From: Algoriphagus sp. AGSA1
GTDB lineage: Bacteria > Bacteroidota > Bacteroidia > Cytophagales > Cyclobacteriaceae
Direction: 5' to 3'
DNA: 64,000 bases
Assembly (NCBI RefSeq): GCF_021390545.1
Contig: NZ_JAJUWR010000001.1
Location: 186,001 to 250,000, forward strand
This document shows positions 7,959 to 17,256 of the stretch, in pieces; positions within the stretch are counted from its first letter, which is position 1, and each line of letters opens with the position of its first letter. The notes beneath the pieces were generated by a model that saw only the letters and a program-made list of their open reading frames with translations, ran no database searches and had not been told where the DNA came from. The translations under genes and the position numbers were made by a program.

Positions 7959-10121
7959 ATGATGAGAGCAAAATTCACGCCCTGTTTTACCCTACTGATT
8001 CTATGGAGCAGTTTACTTTGGGCCCAGGAGAAAAAGCCTATCCAACTAAGTGACCTAATAAATATTGTTACGGTATCTGATCCGGAAGTTGTCCAGGATG
8101 GGAAGCAGGTGCTTTTTGTGAAAAGCCTCATTGATTCCACAAAAGAAGATGGTTATTCGTATAAAAGCCAGTTGGTATTGATGGACCTTCAAAATCCGGA
8201 TGAAATCAAAATTCTTAACAGGCCGGCTACGAACCTGTCCAATTATACAGTTTCCCCAGATGGAAAGAAATTGGCATTTGCCCGGGAATGGGAAGGGAAA
8301 TCGCAGATTTGGATTTTACCTTTGGACGGTGGGGAAGCGCAGGTGCTTACTTCAGGGGAAAATGGTGCTTCAGGGCCTGTTTGGTCACCTGACAGCAAGA
8401 AAATCCTCTATTCTGTTTCTGTACCGCTGTGGGCAATTGAAGGTGATCCTGTCTGGCCAAATCCCCGACCTGGACGCGAATATGGAGACGAACCGAACTA
8501 CCACGCAATCAAGGATGGGTTGGTAAAAGATGAGAGAAAACCAAACATGGATGGAGATATCAAGGAGTTAAGGGCATGGTTGGCTAAAAATGCATCGAAA
8601 AATGACCCGAGGGTGATCGATCGATTAAATTTTCTCGGTGAGCGGGGCCTCTCTACTGATATTGATTTCAGGCACCTGGCAGTCATTGATGTAAAGACTA
8701 AAAAATCCGAGAGATTAACGTCCGGTTACCAGAGTTTTGGATCGGCAACATGGTCACCGGATGGTAGCTATATTTTGGCCAGCAGTGTGGAGAGCAATGG
8801 GCACCCTGATGTTATTGAAGATTCGGATATTTATAAAATCAACCTTTCTGATAAGTCCGTATCAGTCTTTTTACAAAAGGAAAACTACCGTTTAGGTGGG
8901 GCTACATTTTCACCTAATGGCAAATTAGTCCTAGTGTCAGGACAGAATACTGAAGATAGGGCATTTAATCAAAGTCTGATAGGTACAGTGAAGGCTGATG
9001 GATCAGAGCTAAGGTGGTTTACTGAGGAGCTTGACAGGAGAGTAGGCGGGGCAAAATGGTCTGATGACAGTAAATCGATCTTTTTCTCAGGGCCTAATGA
9101 AGGAGGAGTTACACTATACAGTGCAAATGTCGCCAGCGGTAGAATATCCAAAGTTTTAACCGGGCCGATTGGAATAAACAGCTTTGATGTGCATGGGGAT
9201 CAACTTGTATATGCAAAGACAGAAGTGGCCAACCCAAGTGAGCTGTATATCTCCTCCCTCGATGGAAAAAATGAAAAAGTGCTTACTGACTATAACAGTT
9301 CATGGCTGGCCGATAGATGGGTTTCGGTCCCAGCGGCCCATCATTTTGAACAAGACGGATTCGGAGTTGATTATTGGGTGATGCCTCCTTTTGGGTTAAA
9401 AGATGGGACTGAACATCCTACGGTGCTGGAAATGCATGGAGGGCCTACTGCCATGTGGGGGCCTGGGGAATCCAGTATGTGGCATGAGTTTCAGGTACTG
9501 GCAGGAAAAGGCTATGGAGTGGTTTACGCCAATCCCAGAGGCAGTGGAGGATATGGTAAAGCATTCCAAAAAGGGAACTATCAGGACTGGGGGGATGGCC
9601 CGGCAAAGGATGTGTTGGCAGCACTGGATAAGGCTGGTGATGAATACAAATGGATAGATAAAGATCAGTTGGTGCTGACCGGAGGCTCCTATGCCGGGTA
9701 TCTTACGGCGTGGATTGTGGGTCATGACCACCGCTTCAAAGCTGCATTGGCACAGCGGGGAGTTTACGACCTTACCTTTTTTATGGGAGAGGGTAATGCC
9801 TGGAGACTGGTGCCTTATTATTTCGGATACCCTTGGGAGGATGGGATAAAAGAGCTTCTAGATTATAATAGTCCTCAAAGTTATGTGCAAAATATCCAAA
9901 CACCGCTGATGATTTTCCATGGGGATAATGATCTACGCACAGGGGTGAGACAGTCTGAGCTGCTGTATAAAAGCCTGAAGATAATGGGTAAACCAGTGGA
10001 ATATATACGCTATCCCGAGGAGGGACATGAGCTTTCACGCTCGGGTGCAGTACATAGGAGATTGGATAGGATCGGCAGGATAGTGGAGTTTTTTGAGCGA
10101 TACGTGACTCATACAAACTAA
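7959..10121 (+). CDS. S9-family (prolyl oligopeptidase-like) exported peptidase
   Basis: The 720-residue protein has a signal peptide ending around LLWAQ. Residues about 30-420 contain PD40/WD40-like propeller repeats (SPDGKKLAFAREWEG, WSPDSKKILYS, WSPDGSYILASS). An alpha/beta-hydrolase domain follows. The nucleophile is Ser577 in GGSYAGY, the acid is Asp658 in HGDNDLR and the base is His690 in EEGHELS, so the S9 triad is complete. The family (DPP4/acylaminoacyl peptidase type) cuts peptides in the periplasm. The gene is transcribed divergently from the 7TM sensor and has no obvious partner. A second ATG directly follows the first, so the start is uncertain by one codon. Confidence 0.93.
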   Translation: MMRAKFTPCFTLLILWSSLLWAQEKKPIQLSDLINIVTVSDPEVVQDGKQVLFVKSLIDSTKEDGYSYKSQLVLMDLQNPDEIKILNRPATNLSNYTVSPDGKKLAFAREWEGKSQIWILPLDGGEAQVLTSGENGASGPVWSPDSKKILYSVSVPLWAIEGDPVWPNPRPGREYGDEPNYHAIKDGLVKDERKPNMDGDIKELRAWLAKNASKNDPRVIDRLNFLGERGLSTDIDFRHLAVIDVKTKKSERLTSGYQSFGSATWSPDGSYILASSVESNGHPDVIEDSDIYKINLSDKSVSVFLQKENYRLGGATFSPNGKLVLVSGQNTEDRAFNQSLIGTVKADGSELRWFTEELDRRVGGAKWSDDSKSIFFSGPNEGGVTLYSANVASGRISKVLTGPIGINSFDVHGDQLVYAKTEVANPSELYISSLDGKNEKVLTDYNSSWLADRWVSVPAAHHFEQDGFGVDYWVMPPFGLKDGTEHPTVLEMHGGPTAMWGPGESSMWHEFQVLAGKGYGVVYANPRGSGGYGKAFQKGNYQDWGDGPAKDVLAALDKAGDEYKWIDKDQLVLTGGSYAGYLTAWIVGHDHRFKAALAQRGVYDLTFFMGEGNAWRLVPYYFGYPWEDGIKELLDYNSPQSYVQNIQTPLMIFHGDNDLRTGVRQSELLYKSLKIMGKPVEYIRYPEEGHELSRSGAVHRRLDRIGRIVEFFERYVTHTN

Positions 10122-10132
10122 TATATTAATAA

Positions 10133-10283
10133 ATATGTATATCCGCTTTTCTGCCAGTAAAACAATAAAAGCATCATAGGATTCGGAAAACCCCAGCGTC
10201 AAGGCCACTTCGGTCACCCGTCTTCGGTCTTCCGTCCAGTAAAGCAAAGAGAATATGGTTACTGGCATCATTGCGGATAATCA
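10133..10283. repeat. Dispersed ~150-bp palindromic-ended element, copy 1
   Basis: The left end has ATCCGCTTTTCTGCCAGTAAA and the right end the near inverse complement TTACTGGCATCATTGCGGAT. The middle holds a run of CGTCTTCGGTCTTCCG type. A second copy with the same ends is at 31400-31544. It resembles a non-autonomous REP/MITE-like element placed just after a gene stop. Confidence 0.75.
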
Positions 10284-10292
10284 CATTAATAA

Positions 10293-10330
10293 AACCCCCT
10301 TTGTTGTAAAAACAGAGGGGGGTTAATTTT
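10293..10330 (+). terminator. Likely intrinsic terminator downstream of S9 peptidase
   Basis: AACCCCCTTTG pairs with CAGAGGGGGGTT around a short A-rich loop, followed by AATTTT. It lies 170 bases after the S9 peptidase stop, beyond the repeat element, and can end that transcript. Confidence 0.55.
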
Positions 10331-10627
10331 CATATATAAATGAGGCGGTCTCATAAGTAGGTTGTCTTGTCAGGCTGAATAAGAAAAATTTAGAATTTAC
10401 AAAAGAGTAGTGACAGCAAGGTAATTAGGCACAAATTAAGGTTATCCTGAGCGAAGTCGAAGGGTTCTCGACTTAGCTCGAACTGACACAATACCCGCTC
10501 ATTCAGATTAAATCCGTCATTGGTAGCGAAGTCGAAGCCTTTTGCGCACTAGTCAAGCCCATTCCGACTTCCGCACAACGTGCCAACTATGAGTTATTGG
10601 AAAGTCTCTGATTTTAAAATGTACTGC
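10331..10627. other. Gene-free stretch with dispersed GCGAAGTCGAAG motifs
   Basis: No coding frame is credible here. GCGAAGTCGAAG occurs at 10451 and 10526 and again at 52776, matching a short repeat that I know to be common between genes in Bacteroidota. The rest is low in features. Confidence 0.5.
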
Positions 10628-11020
10628 TCACTTCAATCGATCAAGACGCCCTTTTTTCTTGATTAAGTTTTTATAATCCCATTGGATAGTTTTTGCTTTG
10701 TCCAGCCACAGCTTCAGTTTTGATTCATCTATCTGATGAGCCGAAGTATAGAAAATGGAAGCATCTTTAAATTTCTGACCTCTGACGTTTAAGGCTTCTT
10801 CTTCAAAACCAGCTCCGCTCCAAAACATCAGTCGGATACCGGGTTTTTGTTTGCTAAAACCCACAATAGGATTTCCTTCCAAAAACCATACAGGGTGGCT
10901 GTGCCAAATCTTACTTTCCGCATCGGTCAGGAATTTGTCTATCGCTACCGCAAGCAAGTCGCAGATCTCTTGGTCTAGTTCAGTCTGACGCTGGTTATAG
11001 TCTTTGATTTCTGCATTCAT
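10628..11020 (-). CDS. DUF1801 (YdhG-like) domain protein
   Basis: This is a small 130-residue soluble protein without signal peptide. The segment SKIWHSHPVWFLEGNPIVGF, then IRLMFWSGAGFEEEAL and FYTSAHQIDESKLKLWLDKA, has the pattern of the DUF1801/YdhG fold, a compact alpha/beta domain of unknown biochemical function. The Lys/Arg-rich tail (KKKGRLDRLK) is common in the family. It lies 46 bases upstream of the GDPD gene on the same strand and may be co-transcribed from elsewhere; nothing nearby suggests a role. Confidence 0.75.
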   Translation of the reverse strand: MNAEIKDYNQRQTELDQEICDLLAVAIDKFLTDAESKIWHSHPVWFLEGNPIVGFSKQKPGIRLMFWSGAGFEEEALNVRGQKFKDASIFYTSAHQIDESKLKLWLDKAKTIQWDYKNLIKKKGRLDRLK

Positions 11021-11066
11021 TTAACATCTAGCTGGGTATGCGAGTCAAAATATAAAAAACAGTTGA

Positions 11067-11849
11067 CTATTTCTTAGCCTCAATTAATCTAAACAACAAT
11101 TCCGGTTCGTCTGTGGTGATGAAATCCGGTTCCTGATCCAGAAACCATCGTAAGTCCTCTTCTTTATTAACAGTCCATGCATTTACTGTAAGTCCTAAAT
11201 CTTTGGCTTCCTGTATCCATTGAGGGTTGTTTTTTAGCAAATTGATATTGTAGTCAAAACCGAAAAAACCAGCTTCTTTCAGTTCTGCGGGTGTTTTGTC
11301 CCCGGTCAGGTATGCTACATTCGCTTTTGGATCCATTTCTATGGCTTTTAGCCCTCCTTCGTAGCTGAAAGTGATGTAGTCCACCCACTTCTCGGCTTTC
11401 ATTTTCTTCACAGCCAGTACGGATTTCTCTGCCACTTCTTGGCTACGTTCTACTGATATTTTGGAAGGCTTGATTTCAAAAATCAGCTTGGTTCCTTTTT
11501 GTTTTTTTCCTGCTTTCAGGTATTCTTCTACCGTAGGGAGATTTTCTCCATTTGCAAGCTTCTTGGTCAGGAGTTCCTTATAGGTTGAGGTTTCTATTTC
11601 CATACCTTCGAAATCCGCATCATGATTGACTACCAATATCCCATCCGAAGTCATCCACACATCAAACTCGGAACCTTCACAACCCAGTGCTACTGCCTGC
11701 TTCAATGAAGCAATAGAGTTTTGGGGGAGTCCATTTGCTTTCCATGCTCCTCGGTGGGCGATGACTTTATTTTTGTGGAAGGATTTTTGGGCAAAAGAAG
11801 CTGAACTGGCTAGTAAAATTGTAAGCAGGGTGAAAAGAGCGAATCGCAT
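11067..11849 (-). CDS. Exported glycerophosphodiester phosphodiesterase
   Basis: The 260-residue product has a signal peptide (FALFTLLTILLASSASFAQ). The GDPD TIM-barrel begins with AHRGAWKANGLPQNSIASL and has CEGSEFDVWMTSDGILVVNHD, which supply the HR, E-D and H residues used for metal binding and catalysis. Later TVNAWTVNKEEDLRWFLD and FITTDEPELL are the typical C-terminal part. The enzyme hydrolyses glycerophosphodiesters to glycerol-3-phosphate and an alcohol in the periplasm. A possible -7 box (TACTTTTG on the minus strand) is at 11873-11880, which would give a short leader. Confidence 0.93.
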   Translation of the reverse strand: MRFALFTLLTILLASSASFAQKSFHKNKVIAHRGAWKANGLPQNSIASLKQAVALGCEGSEFDVWMTSDGILVVNHDADFEGMEIETSTYKELLTKKLANGENLPTVEEYLKAGKKQKGTKLIFEIKPSKISVERSQEVAEKSVLAVKKMKAEKWVDYITFSYEGGLKAIEMDPKANVAYLTGDKTPAELKEAGFFGFDYNINLLKNNPQWIQEAKDLGLTVNAWTVNKEEDLRWFLDQEPDFITTDEPELLFRLIEAKK

Positions 11850-11944
11850 GAAAGTGAGTTTTAGTAATCTTTCAAAAGTAAAAAATGAGAGCTAATGAAC
11901 TATCCCGTTTGAAATAATTCATGAAAACTTAATGGTTGTTTTTT

Positions 11945-12200
11945 TAATCGCAGAACGAACGGAGAGTTTCGCAGAGGGCGCAGGTTTGTTAGTACAGAGG
12001 AAATGCCGCCAATTGGTTTACAAATCATTATGTCCCAGCGGGACATCTGGTCGGTAGCAGATGGTTTAATTGAAGATCTGTATCGTTCCGTAGGAACGAA
12101 TGGTCATGTCTTTACGAGACGTTCCTGCGGAACGACCTTTCCTTAATCATCCTTTTTGCCACCTACCAACCGTTCCTATGGAACAAAAATCGATTGATTG
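11945..12200. repeat. REP-like palindrome cluster, 5' part
   Basis: Successive short perfect palindromes are visible: TGTCCCAGCGGGACA (about 12031), CGTTCCGTAGGAACG (12084), CGTTCCTGCGGAACG (12120) and GTTCCTATGGAAC (12172). A CGCAGAGGGCGCAGG-type segment precedes them at about 11972. These look like REP sequences of the kind mobilised by RAYT transposases, but no RAYT gene is in the window. Confidence 0.7.
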
Positions 12201-12247
12201 AGCTATTGTATGTCTTTTTCTGTAGAGAGAGAGAGAAAACAATTTGA

Positions 12248-13090
12248 GTTCGACACCCTTCGGGGTCGTGGAAATCTTCGCTATTGAGATCCACGAGTTC
12301 CACCCGTGGTTATTGAGAGGTTTGACCACTTCGTGGTCATTACTAATTTGAAACTTTATTTCATCTGTTTATAATTGATATTTTGTGGTCAGATGGAATC
12401 TCGCAGGGTTTATAATCATTCCTTTGTGTGTCGCTTGCGTCAGCCTACCTGCGGAAGGCAGGCTCGATTTCATCGGATTATAATTTAATTTTTAAAGGAC
12501 AGAGCATCTCGTGCGGTGAATAATCATCCCTCTTTGTGTCCCTTTGTCATGCATGCCTGTATTCTTAGGTAGACTCTATTGCAAACAAAAATAATATGGG
12601 TGATCCTGAAGGGGTCCAACCATAAATAGCATGGGTGCAATCCATGGTTTAAATGATTGATCATTGATAGTTCGACACCCTTCGGGGTCGTGGAAATCTT
12701 CGCTATTGAGATCCACGGGTTCCACCCGTGGTTATTGATAGGTTTGACCACTTCGTGGTCATCTCAAGTTTGGCTAATTTCTAGCATTTGACCACTTCGT
12801 GGTCATTACTCATTTAAAGCTTGATTTCATGGGATTATAATTTGTCTTTTAAAGGACAGGTAGCCTATTCCATCCACTGCGGCGCATAGGTAGAATCTAA
12901 GCCTACATTATAATCATCACTCTGTGTATGTCATCCTTCGTCATACCTGTCTTTATTCTCAGGCATACTCGATTGCAAATACATATAAAACGGGTGATCC
13001 TGAAGGGATCCAACCATAAATAGCCATGGGTGCAACCCATGGTTTAAAAGATCGACCATTTGATAGTACGACCCCGAAGGGTGTCGAACT
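12248..13090. repeat. Duplicated repeat block with hairpin families
   Basis: A 93-bp unit at 12248-12340 recurs at 12670-12762 with two mismatches. A second unit at 12598-12665 recurs, more diverged, at 12992-13060. Internal palindromes are TGACCACTTCGTGGTCA (12323, 12745, 12789), CCACGGGTTCCACCCGTGG and CCATGGGTGCAACCCATGG. The hairpin end CGACACCCTTCGGGGTCG reappears inverted at about 13069. The order A-B-A-B implies local tandem duplication of about 0.4 kb. No gene is present. Confidence 0.8.
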
Positions 13091-13109
13091 TTGTAGCAAT
13101 TCAAGGGCA

Positions 13110-13153
13110 CTGGATTTAAAATAAAACACCTTGGGATTGTGGAATCCCAAGAT
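13110..13153 (-). terminator. Strong terminator of the four-gene copper/cytochrome unit
   Basis: On the minus strand CTTGGGATT and AATCCCAAG form a perfect 9-bp stem with loop CCAC, followed by GTGTTTTATTTT. It starts about 30 bases after the stop at 13182. Confidence 0.8.
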
Positions 13154-13181
13154 GCTTTACCTCTATCTCTTTCTTAAAGAC

Positions 13182-15842
13182 TTACTTTTGCTGCTCTAGG
13201 TAAGTAATCAAAGATGCTAGCTCCTCAAAGGAAAGTGAGTTTACCAAGCCAGGAGGCATCATGGAAGTTTCCATCACCTTACGGGTTTTGATGGTGCTTT
13301 TATCCAGTTTAGTGGCTGTACCGGTGATGTCCTGAAGCACTACCTCATCGGCGGTCTCTGCTGTCACAAACCCCATATAGGACTTATCGTCTTTGGTGTC
13401 GATCAGTACAGATGCAAAACCTTGTGATATGGAAGCATTTGGCTTTAGTATAGATTCAGTAATCTGGGAACGGTTCATGATTGAGCCGATTTGACCCATA
13501 AACGGACCTTTCAAAGGCTGCCCTTTTTCTATGCTATGACAGGCTATACAACCTTGGCTTGTGAAAAGTGCTTTTCCTGTTACTGGGTCGCCTTTGATGT
13601 CCTGCACGGCAATCATTACATCCTCAATGGAAGATTCACCCACCTGCCCTTTTTTGTTTTTTATTTTCTCCAGATCCACTTCTGTCTCCTGGATTACCAA
13701 GTTGGTTTCTGCCTCCCCGAACTCCTCAATGTCCATGCGGTTTCGTTCGTTGAGATCAGCGAAAAATTGTCTCTTCGTAGCCTCAAAATTAGCACGCTCG
13801 TCTAGTAAGAAGTCTTTAATTTGGTCGGAGGATTCCCAGGTGATTGCTTTGTAATAAGGCCCATGCGTATCCGGACGGGTGCCCCACCACCAAGAACCGT
13901 CGTAAGGAGCCTCTTTCTTATACAATCGGGAAAGTGTCCCTAAGATCTCCATCTTCAGCTGTAAGTCATCGGTGTCTTGGTAGGCTTTGATCAATCCATC
14001 CACCGCTTTTGGATCATGCATATAGCGAAGCGCCCACAGTGCAAGTGCGGATTTATCAGATCCTATGGCATCTACTGTGGCATCCACGGCATTTAGAGCT
14101 ACCAGGGATTTTACAGCTACATGTGGAAGAACTATGGCGGAGTTCGGGGTGGCATGTGGTCCTTCGGTTCCTTTCTCAGGTTGCTTGAATGAATCAGGGA
14201 CTTTTACTTTCAATAATTCGGTAGCTGCTTCAGGATTGCCGATTCTTCCCAATGCCACAATGGCGGCGGACTTCACGCGATCATTAGGATCGGTGACGCC
14301 TGCTACAAATGGGTCGAGAGGAACTCCCTGAAGACATGTTTTGCGGTCAGCAAGGGCTCGCAGGGCAAACTCCCTTACTTTCTCTTCTTCGGCCAATTTG
14401 AGCAGTTCGTCCCTTCCATTTGCACAAGTCGCCTGTGCGTAAGTGTAGATCCCCGCAACCCTGGCTGCTAGAGGCAATGACTTGTCCTTGGCTATAGAAA
14501 GGGCGGCATCTCCGGCTTCATCTGGGAATCGAGCCAGTAACTCCTGTTGGGCATGGAAGCGGGACACGGAGTTGTTTGCTTTTAGTAGCTCGGTTAGTAC
14601 CTCGATAGAAGCAGAAGATAGCTCAGGAATAGCTTGGTAAGTCCAGTCTTTTGGTACCACGCGAACCACGTAGCCTTTTTCTTCACTACCATAATATCCT
14701 GCTCCATCCCAGGCGGCCAGGAACATTCTACCTGAAGCATCCACGTCTATATCTGTAATCTGCGCAAGCTTGATGAATTCTTCGTCCTGTTGGGTGAAAC
14801 TGGGTCCATCCATAGCCACACGATGGATATACAAGTGGCTTCTTCCCCAATCAGCCATCATCGGCACATGGTTGTACTTGGCTGGCCAGCGATCATCATC
14901 CATGAAATAACTGCCTGTACCGGAGCCTCCGCCCAGATCGACCAATGCGGGAATAGTCTCTTCCGTGAAGTTTTTAAACAGAGTAGGATAGCCGTATTCA
15001 CCGGATTGGGTATAGTGGATAAAGCGAATATTCCATCCCCCTCCGTCATTGGTATTGCCACGGGTGTAGATATTCATAAATGGATCAATGGCCACATCGT
15101 AGATATTTCTGGTGCCATGGATGTATTCTTCCATCTCGGTGCCGTCTGGCCGCACCCGAACTATGCCTCCACCGAGCATGGTCAGTTGGGTCCCGTCACG
15201 GTCGGTGGCATTATGAAAACCAAAATCTCCCACAGCAATGTAAATCCAACCATCTATACCCATCCTTATCCCATTGGTAGAGTGATCGGTACCACGTGAA
15301 CGGATGGATTCCGTGGAGGAGATACTTTTGATAAGAATTTTTGAGGGGCCATCAGCCACCCCGTCCTTGTCCTTGTCTTCAAAGACAACCAAATTCATTC
15401 CTTCAGCTTCTCCTGTTTCTTCGGAGAATTGGGTATGAAGCACAAATACCTGATCTCTTACAGCCATGATACCCCTGGGATTGTCCACCTTGACAAACTC
15501 CGTGTGGGAGTCCAGTTCGCCATCATTGTTGCTATCGACCAAGCGCACAATAGCGCCTTTTCCAGGCTCTTTACCCAATGAGCCCATCATATCTATGCCT
15601 ACAAATACATGACCGTAGGGAGAAACCGCCAGGGCGGCAGGGCTGGGAACGATGTCTGGCCCTGCGAAATTTGTCATGAGCAATTCCGTACTGTCAACAC
15701 CATGTTTTGCAGTGTCTAAAGGGAATTGGGGGTAGAAACCGATGAGCTCTTCTAGATCAGCTTTTCTATTGTCGGGTGATGAGCAAGCAAATGCTGAAAT
15801 AGAAATAGCTGCGGCAAGTACAGGAAATGATATTTTAGACAT
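13182..15842 (-). CDS. Dehydrogenase-like propeller lipoprotein with HEAT repeats and C-terminal cytochrome c
   Basis: The 886-residue lipoprotein (signal ends AFAC, Cys20) starts with a six-bladed propeller of the membrane-bound dehydrogenase type (GIRMGIDGWIYIAVGDFGF, FINIYTRGN-like blades, residues about 40-400). A HEAT-like region follows (VKSAAIVALGRIGNPEAATE, about 400-650). At the C-terminus is a cytochrome c domain with CIACH (C765, C768, H769) and a late Met (METSMMPPGL) as likely sixth ligand. The layout matches the planctomycete/verrucomicrobial PVC-type heme-binding proteins. It is likely exported and passes electrons from an unknown organic substrate. It is the last gene of a four-gene minus-strand unit. 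A possible -7 box at 15894-15901 would allow separate expression. Confidence 0.88.
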   Translation of the reverse strand: MSKISFPVLAAAISISAFACSSPDNRKADLEELIGFYPQFPLDTAKHGVDSTELLMTNFAGPDIVPSPAALAVSPYGHVFVGIDMMGSLGKEPGKGAIVRLVDSNNDGELDSHTEFVKVDNPRGIMAVRDQVFVLHTQFSEETGEAEGMNLVVFEDKDKDGVADGPSKILIKSISSTESIRSRGTDHSTNGIRMGIDGWIYIAVGDFGFHNATDRDGTQLTMLGGGIVRVRPDGTEMEEYIHGTRNIYDVAIDPFMNIYTRGNTNDGGGWNIRFIHYTQSGEYGYPTLFKNFTEETIPALVDLGGGSGTGSYFMDDDRWPAKYNHVPMMADWGRSHLYIHRVAMDGPSFTQQDEEFIKLAQITDIDVDASGRMFLAAWDGAGYYGSEEKGYVVRVVPKDWTYQAIPELSSASIEVLTELLKANNSVSRFHAQQELLARFPDEAGDAALSIAKDKSLPLAARVAGIYTYAQATCANGRDELLKLAEEEKVREFALRALADRKTCLQGVPLDPFVAGVTDPNDRVKSAAIVALGRIGNPEAATELLKVKVPDSFKQPEKGTEGPHATPNSAIVLPHVAVKSLVALNAVDATVDAIGSDKSALALWALRYMHDPKAVDGLIKAYQDTDDLQLKMEILGTLSRLYKKEAPYDGSWWWGTRPDTHGPYYKAITWESSDQIKDFLLDERANFEATKRQFFADLNERNRMDIEEFGEAETNLVIQETEVDLEKIKNKKGQVGESSIEDVMIAVQDIKGDPVTGKALFTSQGCIACHSIEKGQPLKGPFMGQIGSIMNRSQITESILKPNASISQGFASVLIDTKDDKSYMGFVTAETADEVVLQDITGTATKLDKSTIKTRKVMETSMMPPGLVNSLSFEELASLITYLEQQK

Positions 15843-15977
15843 GCTAAAAGTAAAATTTGAGAATTATTATTTGAGGATCGCTGCTTTTGGTCCCAAATAT
15901 ATCAGGTTTACCGATAGATAGGCTGCTATATATCAACAGAAACTCAGTTCCTGTGAATTCTGGCATATTTGTGCAGC

Positions 15978-17219
15978 TTAACGGTTGAAGGGATATTCAT
16001 TTACCCAATTGAATCCCCGCTGCATCAATAGGTAATCCGATTTCTTCTTTCTTGAGGTGGTGATGTCCATCTGTTGTTCTCCCAAAGTGACCAAAAGCTG
16101 GTATTCCCCTTCAGAATTTTCCAGGATCTTGAGGAGGTAAGGGTCTTCTTGGTTCGCTGAGCGTACAAAGTAGATTTCCCCTTCTTCGTTGAAGTCTTCA
16201 ATGGTGTAGTAGTGATCATTTTTTCCGGAGGTTTTTACATTCATGCTGTTTTGGTCGATCATCACGTTTGTCCAATAGACCCCTGCGCTGTCAGGCAAGT
16301 TGTTTCTGGAAAAGGTATATGCGCCTTCCCACTGATTTAATCTACTTGTCCTCATAGACTGAGATATAAAATGCCCAGCGATCAACATAAGTGGAAGTAA
16401 TACTGCAAAGATTAGTTTTCCGGCTAACCATAGTTTGCGTTGTGCTCTGGTTTTCCAGACAATACCAGGTGTATAAAGCCGTGTGTGTTTTTGGAGGATG
16501 AAAAAGTCAATTAATGCCTTCACCGATGGGACGAGAATCAACAAAGAAAATAATAACAGGTGGGAGGACATCAGCTTTACAGGGACATCAAAGCTGAAAT
16601 TCACCAACACAATATTCGTAGTGACTGCGACTGACATCAAGGCACCAAGTATGGCTGTCCGTCGGAAAAGCAACAATAATCCTGCTGAGATTTCTGAAAG
16701 TCCCATGAAGATCTTATAAGTGTCCGAGTAACCAAAAAATCTCCAGGCCAGTCCCATAGGTGAAGATTCCCCGAAAGTCTGCTCCAAGGTATAAATCCCA
16801 GGGCTGGGAAACTGTCCGATCATGAATTTAGCCACACCATAGGATATCAAAATCAACCCGACATGATAGCGGGCATAGATGATTGACCAGGAGAAGAGTT
16901 TACTGACCCAGGGCTTTTTCCGAAAGATCATCAGAATCAAGATAGTCAAAACTAAGGCGATAAGGGGGAAGCTGATCAACTCCATGTAGTTGAAAGTAGT
17001 ATCACCGCTGCCATTCACTTGGGGTTTTTTGAAGTCAGGCTGCCCCAAAACCAGTCTTGCTATAACAGTCGTAATTTCATCTCGGACTGCCACAAAATAC
17101 TTCAGGAGAAATTCATTTAGAAGAGGAATGAAATAAAAAGGGGAGGGAAACGCATAGACCAGGATGTATGATGCGATCCAGGTTTTTAGAAAAAGTTTTG
17201 GACTGAAAGTTGATTTCAT
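15978..17219 (-). CDS. DoxX-like integral membrane protein
   Basis: The product has 413 residues with about seven to eight hydrophobic helices, including WIASYILVYAFPSPFYFIPL, a middle DoxX-like block (YHVGLILISYGVAKFMIGQF, GLSEISAGLLLLFRRTAILG) and a helix at about residue 270. The last 120 residues are soluble and beta-rich, with no recognised family. DoxX proteins are membrane subunits found beside oxidoreductases. It sits between the FG-GAP and cytochrome genes, 37 bases after the former, and I infer that it serves the same redox unit. Its exact activity is unknown. Confidence 0.75.
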   Translation of the reverse strand: MKSTFSPKLFLKTWIASYILVYAFPSPFYFIPLLNEFLLKYFVAVRDEITTVIARLVLGQPDFKKPQVNGSGDTTFNYMELISFPLIALVLTILILMIFRKKPWVSKLFSWSIIYARYHVGLILISYGVAKFMIGQFPSPGIYTLEQTFGESSPMGLAWRFFGYSDTYKIFMGLSEISAGLLLLFRRTAILGALMSVAVTTNIVLVNFSFDVPVKLMSSHLLLFSLLILVPSVKALIDFFILQKHTRLYTPGIVWKTRAQRKLWLAGKLIFAVLLPLMLIAGHFISQSMRTSRLNQWEGAYTFSRNNLPDSAGVYWTNVMIDQNSMNVKTSGKNDHYYTIEDFNEEGEIYFVRSANQEDPYLLKILENSEGEYQLLVTLGEQQMDITTSRKKKSDYLLMQRGFNWVNEYPFNR

Positions 17220-17256
17220 AGGAGCTGGTTAGGTCTATGTAAAATAAGAAAGGATA

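Noticed and set aside
10035..10271. Minus-strand 78-codon frame
   Set aside because: It covers the end of the S9 gene and the dispersed repeat. The shared AEKRIYIF with the frame at 31293-31484 comes from the repeat, not from protein homology.
12147..12751. Two related minus frames starting MVKP(L/I)NNHGWN
   Set aside because: Their similarity comes from the duplicated 93-bp repeat unit, not from duplicated genes.
11945..13090. CRISPR array
   Set aside because: The repeats are palindromic, differ in type and spacing, and no cas genes are present.
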